From contig NZ_SRLQ01000003.1 in assembly GCF_004745805.1 (NCBI RefSeq), positions 433,384 to 497,383 of the forward strand: a stretch of 64,000 nucleotides of DNA. Reading direction: 5' to 3'. Source of the stretch: Mycolicibacterium sp. CH28 (GTDB lineage: Bacteria; Actinomycetota; Actinomycetes; Mycobacteriales; Mycobacteriaceae). The notes under the pieces are model-generated. The model was not told the origin of the DNA. It made no database searches and saw only the letters and a list, made by a program, of their open reading frames with translations. Each line of letters opens with the position of its first letter. Position 1 is the stretch's first letter. Shown one piece after another: positions 16,976 through 26,222 of this stretch. Both the position numbers and the translations under genes were made by a program.

Positions 16976-18811
16976 GTGCCTGTGACCTCAATCGTCGACC
17001 GGCCCGATGCTCTCAACGCGTCCGCGGTCGACGCTTCGTCTCGTTCTCACCCGCGCTGGCCGGCCGTTGCGTTGACCGCTCTGCTAGTCGCCACCGCCGC
17101 GCTCTACCTGTGGAATCTGCCGATCAATGACTACGGCAACGCGTTCTACGCCGCAGCCGTGCAGTCCGGCGCAAAGAACTGGGCGGCGTGGTTCTTCGGG
17201 TCGCTGGACCCCAACAACTTCATCACCGTCGACAAGCCGCCAGCCTCGCTATGGGTGACCGGTCTGTCGGTGCGGTGGTTCGGAATGAACAGTTGGGCCA
17301 TCCTGGTACCTCAGGCCCTGATGGGTGTGGCGTCCGTCGCGGTGCTCTACGCCACGGTGCGCCGCAGCGTTCCCGATGCGCGCCGCGGCGCGATCGCCGG
17401 ACTGATCGCGGCCGCCGTTCTGGCTCTCACCCCCGCGGCCACCCTGATGTTCCGGTACAACAATCCCGACGCGTTGCTGGTGCTGCTGCTCGTTGCCTCC
17501 GCCTACTTCCTGACCCGTGCGACGGCCACCGCGTCGGCGCGATGGCTCGCACTTGTCGGTGTCGCACTGGGGTTCGCGTTCCTCACCAAGATGCTGGCTG
17601 CCCTGTTGGTACTGCCCGCCTTCGCCCTGACGTATCTGCTGTTCGCACCCACGGATTGGCGCCGCCGACTGCTGCATCTTCTCGGAGCTGTTGCTGCGCT
17701 CGTGATCTCGGGCGGGTGGTGGGTTGCCGTCATCGAGCTCTGGCCGGCCGGCTCCCGTCCCTACATCGGAGGATCGACCGACAACAGCGTGCTGAATCTC
17801 GCACTGGGCTACAACGGTGTCGACCGCATCATCGGCGGGGGCAACGAGGCATCGCACGGGCATCGCGGCGGCTGGGGCACCCACGCCGGGGTGTGGCGAA
17901 TGCTCTCCGGGGAGATGGGTTACGAGATCTCCTGGTTGCTTCCGGCCGTCGTGGTCTCGGGCGTGGCCGGCGCCTATCTGCTGGCCCGCGGTCGCCTCGC
18001 CCGTATCGAAGCGGCCGGTTTCACGATGTGGGTCGGCTGGTTCGTCGTCAGCGCTGGGGTATTCAGCTATATGACCGGCATGGTCCACCCCTACTACACG
18101 ATCGCGCTGGCACCAGCCATGGGAGCCCTGATCGGCTTGGCCGCCGTGTGGAGCAGACCAGCCGCGGTGGCGATCGTTGTGGTGGCCGCCGTATGGGGCA
18201 TCGCCTTGCTGCATCGCGCGCAGTTGGGGCCGGCCTGGACGCACTGGGCCATCGGGGCCGCAGCGGTAGCCGCGGTCGCCCTGCTGGTGGCGGCACGGCA
18301 GTGGCAGCAGCTGACGCCGGTCGCGCTGGTGGTCTCGCTGTGCGCCGGGCTCGGCGGGACCGCGATGTTCTCGGTCGCGACTGCGGCCACCCCACACAAC
18401 GGGTCGATTCCCAACGCGGCGCACACCGCCGACGTGTGGCCGACCGTCGGGTCCCGCTTCGCGAAGACCATGATGATGGGAGTCGGCTCCGCCCATGTCG
18501 ACCCACAGCTGGCCGAACTCCTAGGCGCCACCCGAACCACCTGGTCAGCGGCGACGCCAGGATCCCAGGCAGCGGCTTCGCTGGAGATCGCGTCCGGCAC
18601 CGCTGTCATGGCGATCGGCGGATGGAGCCACGACCCGGTACCGACGCTTCAGCAATTCATCGACGCCGTCCATGCCGGAAAGATCGCCTACTACGTCGAC
18701 AGCGGACGGATGCGCGCCCACGACCGCAACACCGGTCAGATCGCGGACTGGGTGCAGCACCACTACCCGCCGATGCGAGTGGGCGCGACGATCGTCTATC
18801 ACCTGGTGTGA
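16976..18811 (+). CDS. GT39/ArnT-like polytopic glycosyltransferase
   Basis: This 611-residue protein has about 12 membrane helices. The first extracytoplasmic loop is typical of ArnT/PMT-like GT-C enzymes: the acidic motif LPINDYGNAFY near residue 46, LDPNNFITVDKPPASLWV, then FRYNNPDALLVLLL. The C-terminal 170 residues are a soluble extracytoplasmic domain. GT-C enzymes transfer a sugar from a polyprenyl-phosphate donor to lipid, polysaccharide or protein outside the membrane; donor and acceptor are unknown. The GTG at 16976 is used because no better start precedes the first helix; GTG 16982 is possible. It is divergent from tam. Confidence 0.85.
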   Translation: MPVTSIVDRPDALNASAVDASSRSHPRWPAVALTALLVATAALYLWNLPINDYGNAFYAAAVQSGAKNWAAWFFGSLDPNNFITVDKPPASLWVTGLSVRWFGMNSWAILVPQALMGVASVAVLYATVRRSVPDARRGAIAGLIAAAVLALTPAATLMFRYNNPDALLVLLLVASAYFLTRATATASARWLALVGVALGFAFLTKMLAALLVLPAFALTYLLFAPTDWRRRLLHLLGAVAALVISGGWWVAVIELWPAGSRPYIGGSTDNSVLNLALGYNGVDRIIGGGNEASHGHRGGWGTHAGVWRMLSGEMGYEISWLLPAVVVSGVAGAYLLARGRLARIEAAGFTMWVGWFVVSAGVFSYMTGMVHPYYTIALAPAMGALIGLAAVWSRPAAVAIVVVAAVWGIALLHRAQLGPAWTHWAIGAAAVAAVALLVAARQWQQLTPVALVVSLCAGLGGTAMFSVATAATPHNGSIPNAAHTADVWPTVGSRFAKTMMMGVGSAHVDPQLAELLGATRTTWSAATPGSQAAASLEIASGTAVMAIGGWSHDPVPTLQQFIDAVHAGKIAYYVDSGRMRAHDRNTGQIADWVQHHYPPMRVGATIVYHLV

Positions 18812-18851
18812 GCGATTACGGCTTCTTCGACTGATTGCGCCACACCGGCAG

Positions 18852-19751
18852 TCAGCCCTTGATCGCGCTCACCAAAGTGATGCTGGCCAACATGTTGGCC
18901 GCCTCGGCGTCCGCGGACTCGACGGACCGCCCGACGCTCGTCAGGTAGTCGAGCAGGGTGGTGGCTTCGGCGCTCCACCCGCGCTCGGAAAACCAGTCCG
19001 CGGCAGGCGCGTGCTGCTCGTTGTACACCAGCTGCCACCATTGGCCCCGCTCGTCGTCGACGGACTTGGCCTCCTCGACTTTGGCTTGGAACGCGTCCCG
19101 GTCCATCGGCCTGCCCTCTTCGACTGCGAGGTGGCTGCCGGACCCGGCCAGTGAGTCGATCCCGGTGAACAGCTGCTCCTGCGCGGCAGCCGGAAGATAG
19201 ATCAGCAGCCCTTCGGCGATCCAAGCCGACGGCTGGTCGGTGCGGAATCCGCTGTCCCGCAACGCCTGCTGCCAGTCCTCACGCAGGTCGATCGCGACCT
19301 CCCGACGGTCGGCTTTCGGCACCGCGCCGTGGGCCGCCAGCGTGTCCCGCTTGAATTCGAGGACCTGTGGCTGGTCGAGTTCGAAAATGGTTGTGCCGGT
19401 GGGCCAGTCGAGCCGATACGCGCGGGAGTCCAGTCCCGCGGCGAGCAGTACGATCTGGCGCACCCCCGCCTGGGCGGCACGTCGGAAATAGGCGTCGAAG
19501 TAGCGAGTCCGGGCGGCCTGGAAAGTCACGAAGTGCTCCCCGAACTCCTTGGACTTCAGCGGGTGCCCAGGGACCTTGCCGTCGAGCAGGTCGGCCCACG
19601 TACCGCCCACCGCTCGGCAGAAGACCTCCGCATAGTCGTCGACCGCAAGCGGGTCGGATTTCTGCGCCTCCAGCGCCCGAGCGGCCGCAACGAATAGTGC
19701 CGTCGAGCCGACGCTGGTTGTGATGTCCCAGGAGTCGTTGTCAGTACGCAC
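18852..19751 (-). CDS. SAM-dependent methyltransferase, TIGR00027/Leucine carboxyl methyltransferase-like family
   Basis: This 299-residue protein belongs to the family greatly expanded in mycobacteria (Rv0281 and relatives). Diagnostic features are the start [40 protein letters not shown], the SAM motif [24 protein letters not shown] and EGLLIYLP. The GTG at 19751 was chosen because the family begins with [10 protein letters not shown]. Substrates of this family are largely unknown; O-methylation of carboxylates or small lipids is suspected. The stop is 40 bases from the end of the convergent GT39 gene, and the MpaB-like gene lies upstream on the same strand, 33 bases away. Confidence 0.9.
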   Translation of the reverse strand: MRTDNDSWDITTSVGSTALFVAAARALEAQKSDPLAVDDYAEVFCRAVGGTWADLLDGKVPGHPLKSKEFGEHFVTFQAARTRYFDAYFRRAAQAGVRQIVLLAAGLDSRAYRLDWPTGTTIFELDQPQVLEFKRDTLAAHGAVPKADRREVAIDLREDWQQALRDSGFRTDQPSAWIAEGLLIYLPAAAQEQLFTGIDSLAGSGSHLAVEEGRPMDRDAFQAKVEEAKSVDDERGQWWQLVYNEQHAPAADWFSERGWSAEATTLLDYLTSVGRSVESADAEAANMLASITLVSAIKG

Positions 19752-19784
19752 GACGGCGAGGGTACGCGCGGATACTGACACCGC

Positions 19785-20684
19785 TCACACCAACGGGCGT
19801 CCGGTTCGTATCCGCCAATCGAGCTCGTGGAGGAGCACATTGAATGGAAACATCCGGACGAATCGTGGCGCGAGATCGTTGGCGAACCGGATGGCTGTCA
19901 TCAGCCGGTCGAACCCGCGCTGCCTGTCCGGGGTCCACTCCAGGCGCATCTCGTCGCGGAACCGTTGCGGGAGGAATCCCGTGGTGATCAGCAGCGCGAG
20001 CCGCTCGTTGGCTCGTTGCAGCGGGCCGGGCAGCCGCAGACCACGCAGTCGCGACACCGCAATCGGATACAGGTACTCCCGGACCGCGTCGTCGATGTGC
20101 ACCTGGTCCAGTGATTCCTGCCAGTACCGGTCGAAGGCGGCCCGGTCGGCCGGCCACATGTCGGCCGGCACCTGCAGCGTGGTGCCCAGCGAGATCCCGT
20201 CGCGGTAGTGCCGGTCGGCGGTCTGTTCGTCCATTTCGCCGACGAAGGTTCGATAGATGTCGACCGCCCCCTTGTAGAGGCAGGCCGCCACCCACAGCTG
20301 GAGACTCTTGTCGAAGGCGTTGTACTCGACCGGGCTGTCGGCGGTCGAATGCACCTGGGCGTGCGATTTGTTCACCGCGCGGCGGTACGCCTTCTTCTGC
20401 TCATCGCTGCCGCGGGTGGCCACGGCCAGATAGGTGAGCGTCGTGCGCGCCCGTTTGATGGGGTGCCGGTCCACCCGTCCGCTCTCGACCCGGCTCTCCA
20501 TGACGCCATAACCGACGCCCGGGCGCGCCAGCTGCATGATCACGTTCGCCGGGCCGGCCAGCAACGCGACACCCATCAGACCGTCGTCGATCCCGGCGCC
20601 GCGGAGGCGGCGCCTGGTGTGGGCCGGTACTGGGGGCGCGCTCACGGCACGTTCGACGTGGCTGATGGGTTCGGTGACCGTCAC
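19785..20684 (-). CDS. MpaB-family (DUF2236) oxygenase-like protein, Rv0276-like
   Basis: This 299-residue protein has the DUF2236/latex-clearing-protein pattern: helical, with ALLAGPANVIMQLARPGVGYGV near 40-62, HAQVHSTADSPVEYNAFD and a C-terminal basic region. Family members are haem-dependent oxygenases or structural relatives, including the mycophenolic acid enzyme MpaB. The conserved His/Arg pattern HSTADSP is present, but I cannot verify haem ligation. The GTG start at 20684 is divergent from a TetR gene at 20768, with a perfect palindrome between them, so this gene is probably that regulator's target. The arrangement matches Rv0275c-Rv0276. Confidence 0.85.
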   Translation of the reverse strand: MTVTEPISHVERAVSAPPVPAHTRRRLRGAGIDDGLMGVALLAGPANVIMQLARPGVGYGVMESRVESGRVDRHPIKRARTTLTYLAVATRGSDEQKKAYRRAVNKSHAQVHSTADSPVEYNAFDKSLQLWVAACLYKGAVDIYRTFVGEMDEQTADRHYRDGISLGTTLQVPADMWPADRAAFDRYWQESLDQVHIDDAVREYLYPIAVSRLRGLRLPGPLQRANERLALLITTGFLPQRFRDEMRLEWTPDRQRGFDRLMTAIRFANDLAPRFVRMFPFNVLLHELDWRIRTGRPLV

Positions 20685-20710
20685 TGTGCTACCTGTCGGC
20701 GTCGCAATCT

Positions 20711-20726
20711 GGAAACGTGCGTTTCC
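20711..20726. promoter_or_regulatory. TetR operator candidate, 7-bp perfect arms
   Basis: GGAAACG at 20711-20717 and CGTTTCC at 20720-20726 flank a TG centre, a perfect inverted repeat of TetR-operator size. It lies 26 bases from the MpaB-like start and 41 bases from the TetR start, with a possible -10 TACTGT at 20730-20735 beside it. Control of both divergent genes by the adjacent TetR is the natural reading. Confidence 0.65.
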
Positions 20727-20767
20727 TAATACTGTCGCCCGCGGCGCGGCGATGTCAAGATGGGCTG

Positions 20768-21388
20768 ATGACGCAGGCGCGGTCGTATGGCGGCGTGGAT
20801 GCCGCCGACCGGCTGGCCCGGCGTCGGGCTCGACTTCTGGAGGCTGGGCTGGAACTGCTCGGCCGCGATGTCGACCCAGCCGAATTGACCGTCCGCGGAA
20901 TCTGCCACGAGGCCGGGGTGGCCACCCGCTATTTCTACGAAGGTTTCGCCGACAAAGACGAGTTGGTCGCGGCGGTGTTCGACTGGGTGGTCACCGGGCT
21001 GGCCACCACCACCCAGGCCGCCGTTGCCGCAGCCCGGCCGGAGGAGAAGATCCGAGCCGGCATGGCCAACATCGTGCGGACCATCGAACAGGATCCGCGG
21101 ATCGGCCGGCTGATGTTCGGCTCGGGGCTGTCCAACACCACCGTCGTTCGCAAACGCAGGGAGTCCGGAGCGCTGTTCGCCATGCTGTCTGGCCAGCATG
21201 TCGAGACCACATTGCGCAGGCCGGCCAATGACCGGATCACCGCAGTCGCCCACTTCGTGGTCGGCGGGGTCGGCCAAACCATCAGCGCCTGGCTGACCGG
21301 CGAGATCCGGCTGACTCCCGACGAGCTCGTCGATCAGCTGACCGCGATCCTGGGCGACCTCGCCGAGCCGCGCCTATTCCAGGACTGA
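20768..21388 (+). CDS. TetR-family regulator, Rv0275c-like
   Basis: This 206-residue protein has a TetR DNA-binding domain at about 15-65 (LTVRGICHEAGVATRYFYEG, FADKDELVAAVFDW) and a C-terminal ligand domain. ATG 20768 is preferred over upstream codons because the region from 20711 holds a palindromic operator. It is divergent from the MpaB-like gene, its likely target. Its 3' end overlaps the convergent VOC gene by 15 bases. Confidence 0.88.
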   Translation: MTQARSYGGVDAADRLARRRARLLEAGLELLGRDVDPAELTVRGICHEAGVATRYFYEGFADKDELVAAVFDWVVTGLATTTQAAVAAARPEEKIRAGMANIVRTIEQDPRIGRLMFGSGLSNTTVVRKRRESGALFAMLSGQHVETTLRRPANDRITAVAHFVVGGVGQTISAWLTGEIRLTPDELVDQLTAILGDLAEPRLFQD

Positions 21389-21985
21389 CCGGCCACCGGG
21401 GGTCCCGGTCGCGGCGCTCAGCGAGCGACGACGATCCGCCGCGGTCCTCGGTTGCGTCACCGCATCACCGTCGGTGAATTCTTTTGTCCAGCAGGCAAAC
21501 TCAAGGACAATCCCGTCGGGATCAGTGAAGTAGAAGGACCGTACGTAGACCCCGGCGTGGACTTCGACGGTGACCTGCGAGGGGCTTTGGTCATGATTGA
21601 GCACCGGCCCGATCCGCACTCCCTTGTCCTTAAGGCGGCGCCGGTACTCGTCGAACTTGTCGGCGGGCACATGGAAGGCCAAGTGGTTCATCGATCCCAC
21701 CGCGCTGACAATCGAGCCCAAGCCGGGCAGGGCCGCGGGTTGGGTGTTGCCCGGCTGTCCGTCAGGGGCGTCGGCGAACCAGAAGAACGCCACGCAATCG
21801 CCGTTGCCGGCATCGAAGAAGAAGTGCTGCCCCATGCCATTGGGAAGGTCGAGGGACTTGATCAGCGGCATGCCCAGCACATTCGAGTAGAAGTCGACGG
21901 TGCGTTCCATGTCCGAGCACACCAACGCGACATGGTTGATGCCACCGAGTTCGAACTCGGCATTGGTGCCGTGCGGCTTGATCAT
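21374..21985 (-). CDS. Glyoxalase/VOC superfamily protein, Rv0274-like
   Basis: This 203-residue protein carries one complete VOC module of two beta-alpha-beta units. The first holds GGINHVALVCSDMERTVDFYSNVLGMPLI, with the metal-ligand His early in it. The second holds MNHLAFHVPADKFDEYRRRL and DPDGIVLEFACW, with His and Glu ligands. Such proteins are type I extradiol dioxygenases, glyoxalases or isomerases; the substrate is unknown. ATG 21985 is used because GGGGG precedes it; an in-frame ATG at 22012 is an alternative. It is divergent from the TetR at 22057, with a palindrome between. Confidence 0.82.
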   Translation of the reverse strand: MIKPHGTNAEFELGGINHVALVCSDMERTVDFYSNVLGMPLIKSLDLPNGMGQHFFFDAGNGDCVAFFWFADAPDGQPGNTQPAALPGLGSIVSAVGSMNHLAFHVPADKFDEYRRRLKDKGVRIGPVLNHDQSPSQVTVEVHAGVYVRSFYFTDPDGIVLEFACWTKEFTDGDAVTQPRTAADRRRSLSAATGTPGGRSVLE

Positions 21986-22019
21986 GACGTGCCCCCGGGA
22001 GATGCTGGCCAACGCTCGT

Positions 22020-22039
22020 ATCTGAACCTAACATCAGAT
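22020..22039. promoter_or_regulatory. Inverted repeat, candidate operator of the divergent TetR
   Basis: ATCTGA at 22020-22025 and TCAGAT at 22034-22039 are exact reverse complements with an 8-base spacer. They lie between the VOC start and the TetR start. A second, overlapping pair is CTGAA (22022-22026) with TTCAG (22039-22043). The arms are short, so confidence is moderate. Confidence 0.45.
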
Positions 22040-22056
22040 TCAGTTTTGCAGAAGGG

Positions 22057-22701
22057 GTGAACGTGTCGACACTGTCCGAGCATCCGCGGCGCGAACGCCC
22101 GGTCCTGCCGACCGCCCGCGGGCGCAAGACCCAGGCGGCCATCGACGTCGCGGCGCGGGCCGTGGTCGCCCGCAAGGGCATCCTGGCCACTACCGTTGCC
22201 GACATCGCCGCCGAGGCCGGCCGGTCCACGGCATCGTTCTACAACTATTACGACTCCAAGGAGGCGATGGTCCGGGAGTGGGCCATGCGCTTCCAGGACG
22301 AAGCCACCGAGCGGGCCCGGAGCATCGCCCGGTCCGGGCTCACCGACCGGGAGCGGGTGCGCGAGGCCGCTGCCGCACACTGGAACACCTACCGCCACCG
22401 GCTGGCCGAGATGATCAGCGTCTCGCAACTGGCCATGGTCAACGAGGACTTCGCCCAGTACTGGGCGGAATTGTGCGCCGTACCCATCGCATTCCTGACC
22501 GACATGGTCAATCGAGCCCAACAGCAGGGCTATTGTCGCGGCGACGATCCGCACCTGCTCGCCGAGGCGATAGTTTCGATGTTCAACCAGTTCTGCTACG
22601 TCCAACTCAGCGGGGACAGAACAGATGTCGACGATCAGGCGTGCATATTGACGCTGACGAATATCGTCTACCGAGCGATCTACGGAAAGGAGGGTGACTG
22701 A
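22057..22701 (+). CDS. TetR-family regulator, Rv0273c-like
   Basis: This 214-residue protein has its TetR helix-turn-helix at about 25-75 (LATTVADIAAEAGRSTASFY, NYYDSKEAMV) and a helical ligand domain. The start is a GTG at 22057 (GTG 22063 also fits). It is followed after 2 bases by an alpha/beta hydrolase gene, and the following dehydrogenase and MFS genes overlap or abut, so it probably heads and controls the operon to 26100, as well as the divergent VOC gene. Confidence 0.87.
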   Translation: MNVSTLSEHPRRERPVLPTARGRKTQAAIDVAARAVVARKGILATTVADIAAEAGRSTASFYNYYDSKEAMVREWAMRFQDEATERARSIARSGLTDRERVREAAAAHWNTYRHRLAEMISVSQLAMVNEDFAQYWAELCAVPIAFLTDMVNRAQQQGYCRGDDPHLLAEAIVSMFNQFCYVQLSGDRTDVDDQACILTLTNIVYRAIYGKEGD

Positions 22702-22703
22702 CC

Positions 22704-23815
22704 ATGCCAACGCCCGGAGTCGTTCGTGAGTTCATCGGCGCGTCCTCCCCCACCGCCCGGCGCGCCGGCGCCGGCGGGCATCCCTGTCAGGGCCTCTACC
22801 ACCGCGGAGTGGGCCGCAAGCCCAAGGTCGCCGTCATCGCCACCCACTATCAGATCGACTTCTCCGAGCACTACCTCGCCGACTACCTGGCCACCCGCGG
22901 CATCGGCTTCCTCGGCTGGAACACTCGATTCCGCGGCTTCGAGAGCAGCTTCCTGCTCGACCACGCGCTGGTCGACATCGGCGTCGGCGTGCGTTGGCTG
23001 CGGGATATCCAAGGGGTGGAAACCGTTGTCCTGCTCGGTAACTCAGGTGGCGGATCACTGATGGCGGCCTACCAGTCCCAGGCTGTCGACCCCAATGTCA
23101 CGCCGCCGGAGGGAATGCGGCCCGCGGCCGGACTGACCGATCTGCCACCGGCCGACGGCTATATCGCCAGCGCCGCGCACCTGGGCCGCCCCGACGTACT
23201 GACCGCCTGGATGGACGGCGCCGTCGTCGACGAGAACGACCCCGTTGCCACCGACTCAGACCTCGACCTGTTCGACGAGAACAACGGTCCCCCGTTCACA
23301 CCGGACTTCGTCGAGCGCTACCGGTCGGCTCAAGTCGCCCGCAACCACGCGATCACCGACTGGGTCGAGACCGAATTGAAACGGGTGCAGGCCGCGGGCT
23401 TCTCCGACCGTCCGTTCCATGTGATGCGAACCTGGGCCGACCCCCGGATGGTCGATCCCTCCATCGAACCCACCAAACGCCAACCCAACCTCTGTTATGC
23501 CGGAGTGCCGGTGAAAGCCAACCGCTCCCCACACGGCATCGCCGCTGCCTGCACCTTGCGCAACTGGCTGGGGATGTGGAGCCTCAAGACCGCCCAGACC
23601 CGCGCCGAACCACACCTGGCCCGGATTACCTGTCCCGCCTTGGTGATCAACGCCGAGCAGGACACCGGGGTGTTCCCCTCCGATGCCCAGCGCATCTTCG
23701 ATGGGCTGAGCAGCGCCGACAAAGCCCTGCACTCGTTCGACACCGACCATTACTTCACCACGCCCGGCGCGCGCAGCGAGCAGGCCGACATCATCGCGAG
23801 GTGGGTCACCAAACG

Positions 23816-23825
<10 letters not shown>
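22704..23825 (+). CDS. Alpha/beta hydrolase-like protein, Rv0272c-like
   Basis: This 373-residue protein has an alpha/beta-hydrolase fold. The nucleophile elbow is LLGNSGGGSLM (Ser near residue 116), and a likely catalytic His is in DTDHYF near the C-terminus. A long lid inserts at about 130-270. It most likely cleaves an ester, lactone or thioester, but the substrate is unknown. In M. tuberculosis the homologue lies next to fadE6; here two further genes come between. Its last 10 bases overlap the start of the hydroxyacid dehydrogenase. Confidence 0.82.
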
Positions 23826-24763
<938 letters not shown>

Positions 24764-24765
24764 GG

Positions 24766-26100
24766 ATGTCGATCGCATCCACCGGTGAGCAAGCGCTGGA
24801 GACACGCACCCTGCGCAAGGTCATCATCCGGGTCGTCCCGTTTCTCATGGCGCTGTACTTCGTCAACTACCTCGACCGCACCAACCTCGGCATCGCCAAG
24901 GCCGACATCAGCGAGCATCTGCAACTCACCGCGACCATGTTCGGGCTGACCTCGGGCATCTTCTTCATCGGCTACGTGCTGGTCGAGGTGCCCTCCAACC
25001 TCGCGCTCGAGCGTTTTGGCGCCCGGCGGTGGCTGGCCCGCATCGCGGTCTCGTGGGGAATCGTGGCGGTGGCAATCGGATTCGCCCCCAACGCCGCCAC
25101 CCTGCTGGTGCTGCGGTTCCTGCTCGGCGTCGCCGAGGCCGGCCTGTTCCCCGGGGTGATCTTCTACCTGACCCGCTGGTTCCCCGGCGCCTACCGGGCA
25201 CGGATCGTGGCGATGTTCATGATGGCCAGCCCGATCGCGGCTGCGGTCGGAACACCGGTGTCGGCCTGGCTGATTCAGGCCGGGGAGGGCACATTCGGGT
25301 TGGCGGGCTGGCAGTTCATGATGATCGGAGTGGGCCTGCCCGCCATCATCCTTGGCATCATCTGCTGGTTCTATCTGACCGACCATCCGGCCGACGCGCA
25401 CTGGCTGCAACCCGACGAGCGGCAGTGGCTGATCGACGTGCTCGCCGAGGAGGAGCGCCACGTCAGCGGCAACTTCGACTTCCCGTTACGCCGCGCGTTG
25501 ACCAGCCCGCGGATCTGGGCGCTGTCCCTGGTCTACTTCGGGATCGCCTACGGGCTCTATGCGCTGGCGTTCTTCCTACCGTCGATCATCTCCGGATTCA
25601 AGAAGACCTTCGGGGTGCACCTGTCCATCGTTCAGGTCGGCCTGATCACCGCCGTCCCCTACACCTGCGCCGCGGTCGCGATGTACCTGTGGTCGCGCCA
25701 CGCCGACCGGAACCGCGAGCACGTTTGGCACGTCGCCATCCCAATGGGATTGGGCGGCTTGGCAATTCCGATCGCGCTGTACCTGGACAGCCCGCTGCTC
25801 GTGATGGTCCCGGTCAGCATCGCCGCGATGGGGGTGTTCAGCGCCATCCCCAGCTTCTGGGCTCTGCCCGCTCAATTCCTCACTGGCGCCGCGGCGGCCG
25901 GCGGAATCGGGTTGATCAATTCGGTCGGCAATCTCGGCGGTTTCGCCGCGCCGTACGCCACCGGAGCGCTGAACCAGTTCACCGGCAACGACAAGGCCGG
26001 CATGTGGGCAGTCGGGATCATGATGACGGTGTCGGCGGTCGTGGTGGTGGCCCTGCGCGCCACCCCCGATCCGGTACGCGGCAACGGCAACCAGTCGTGA
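24766..26100 (+). CDS. MFS transporter, anion:cation symporter (ACS)-type
   Basis: This 444-residue protein has 12 membrane helices and ACS-family signatures: YFVNYLDRTNLGIAKADISEHL in helix 1 and the following loop, FFIGYVLVEVPSNLALERFGARRW, and AEAGLFPGVIFYLTRWFP. ACS carriers import organic anions such as tartrate, phthalate, hexuronates or hydroxyacids. The ATG at 24766 follows GGGAGG (24755-24760); a GTG at 24760 overlapping the previous stop is possible. It is the last gene of the unit starting at 22057. Together with the dehydrogenase it is an insertion relative to the M. tuberculosis order. Confidence 0.9.
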   Translation: MSIASTGEQALETRTLRKVIIRVVPFLMALYFVNYLDRTNLGIAKADISEHLQLTATMFGLTSGIFFIGYVLVEVPSNLALERFGARRWLARIAVSWGIVAVAIGFAPNAATLLVLRFLLGVAEAGLFPGVIFYLTRWFPGAYRARIVAMFMMASPIAAAVGTPVSAWLIQAGEGTFGLAGWQFMMIGVGLPAIILGIICWFYLTDHPADAHWLQPDERQWLIDVLAEEERHVSGNFDFPLRRALTSPRIWALSLVYFGIAYGLYALAFFLPSIISGFKKTFGVHLSIVQVGLITAVPYTCAAVAMYLWSRHADRNREHVWHVAIPMGLGGLAIPIALYLDSPLLVMVPVSIAAMGVFSAIPSFWALPAQFLTGAAAAGGIGLINSVGNLGGFAAPYATGALNQFTGNDKAGMWAVGIMMTVSAVVVVALRATPDPVRGNGNQS

Positions 26101-26136
26101 TTTCGGGCCGACCCGCGTTCCATAGGTCGTCTCGAT

Positions 26137-26152
26137 CCGACCCGGAGGTCGG
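26137..26152 (+). terminator. Weak hairpin after the MFS gene
   Basis: CCGACC at 26137-26142 and GGTCGG at 26147-26152 can pair around a CGGA tetraloop, 36 bases after the MFS stop. No U-tract follows, so it would be a non-classical mycobacterial terminator at best. Confidence 0.3.
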
Positions 26153-26222
26153 GTAACGTCGGCCCCAACCGACCGGTTAATTGGCGACCTTTGGTCCGTC
26201 GACTCCAGGGAAGGCATCCACC

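Noticed and set aside
17249..18496. 415-codon minus-strand frame opposite the GT39 gene
   Set aside because: His/Gln/Arg-rich, without domain features, and antisense to a clear 12-helix membrane protein.
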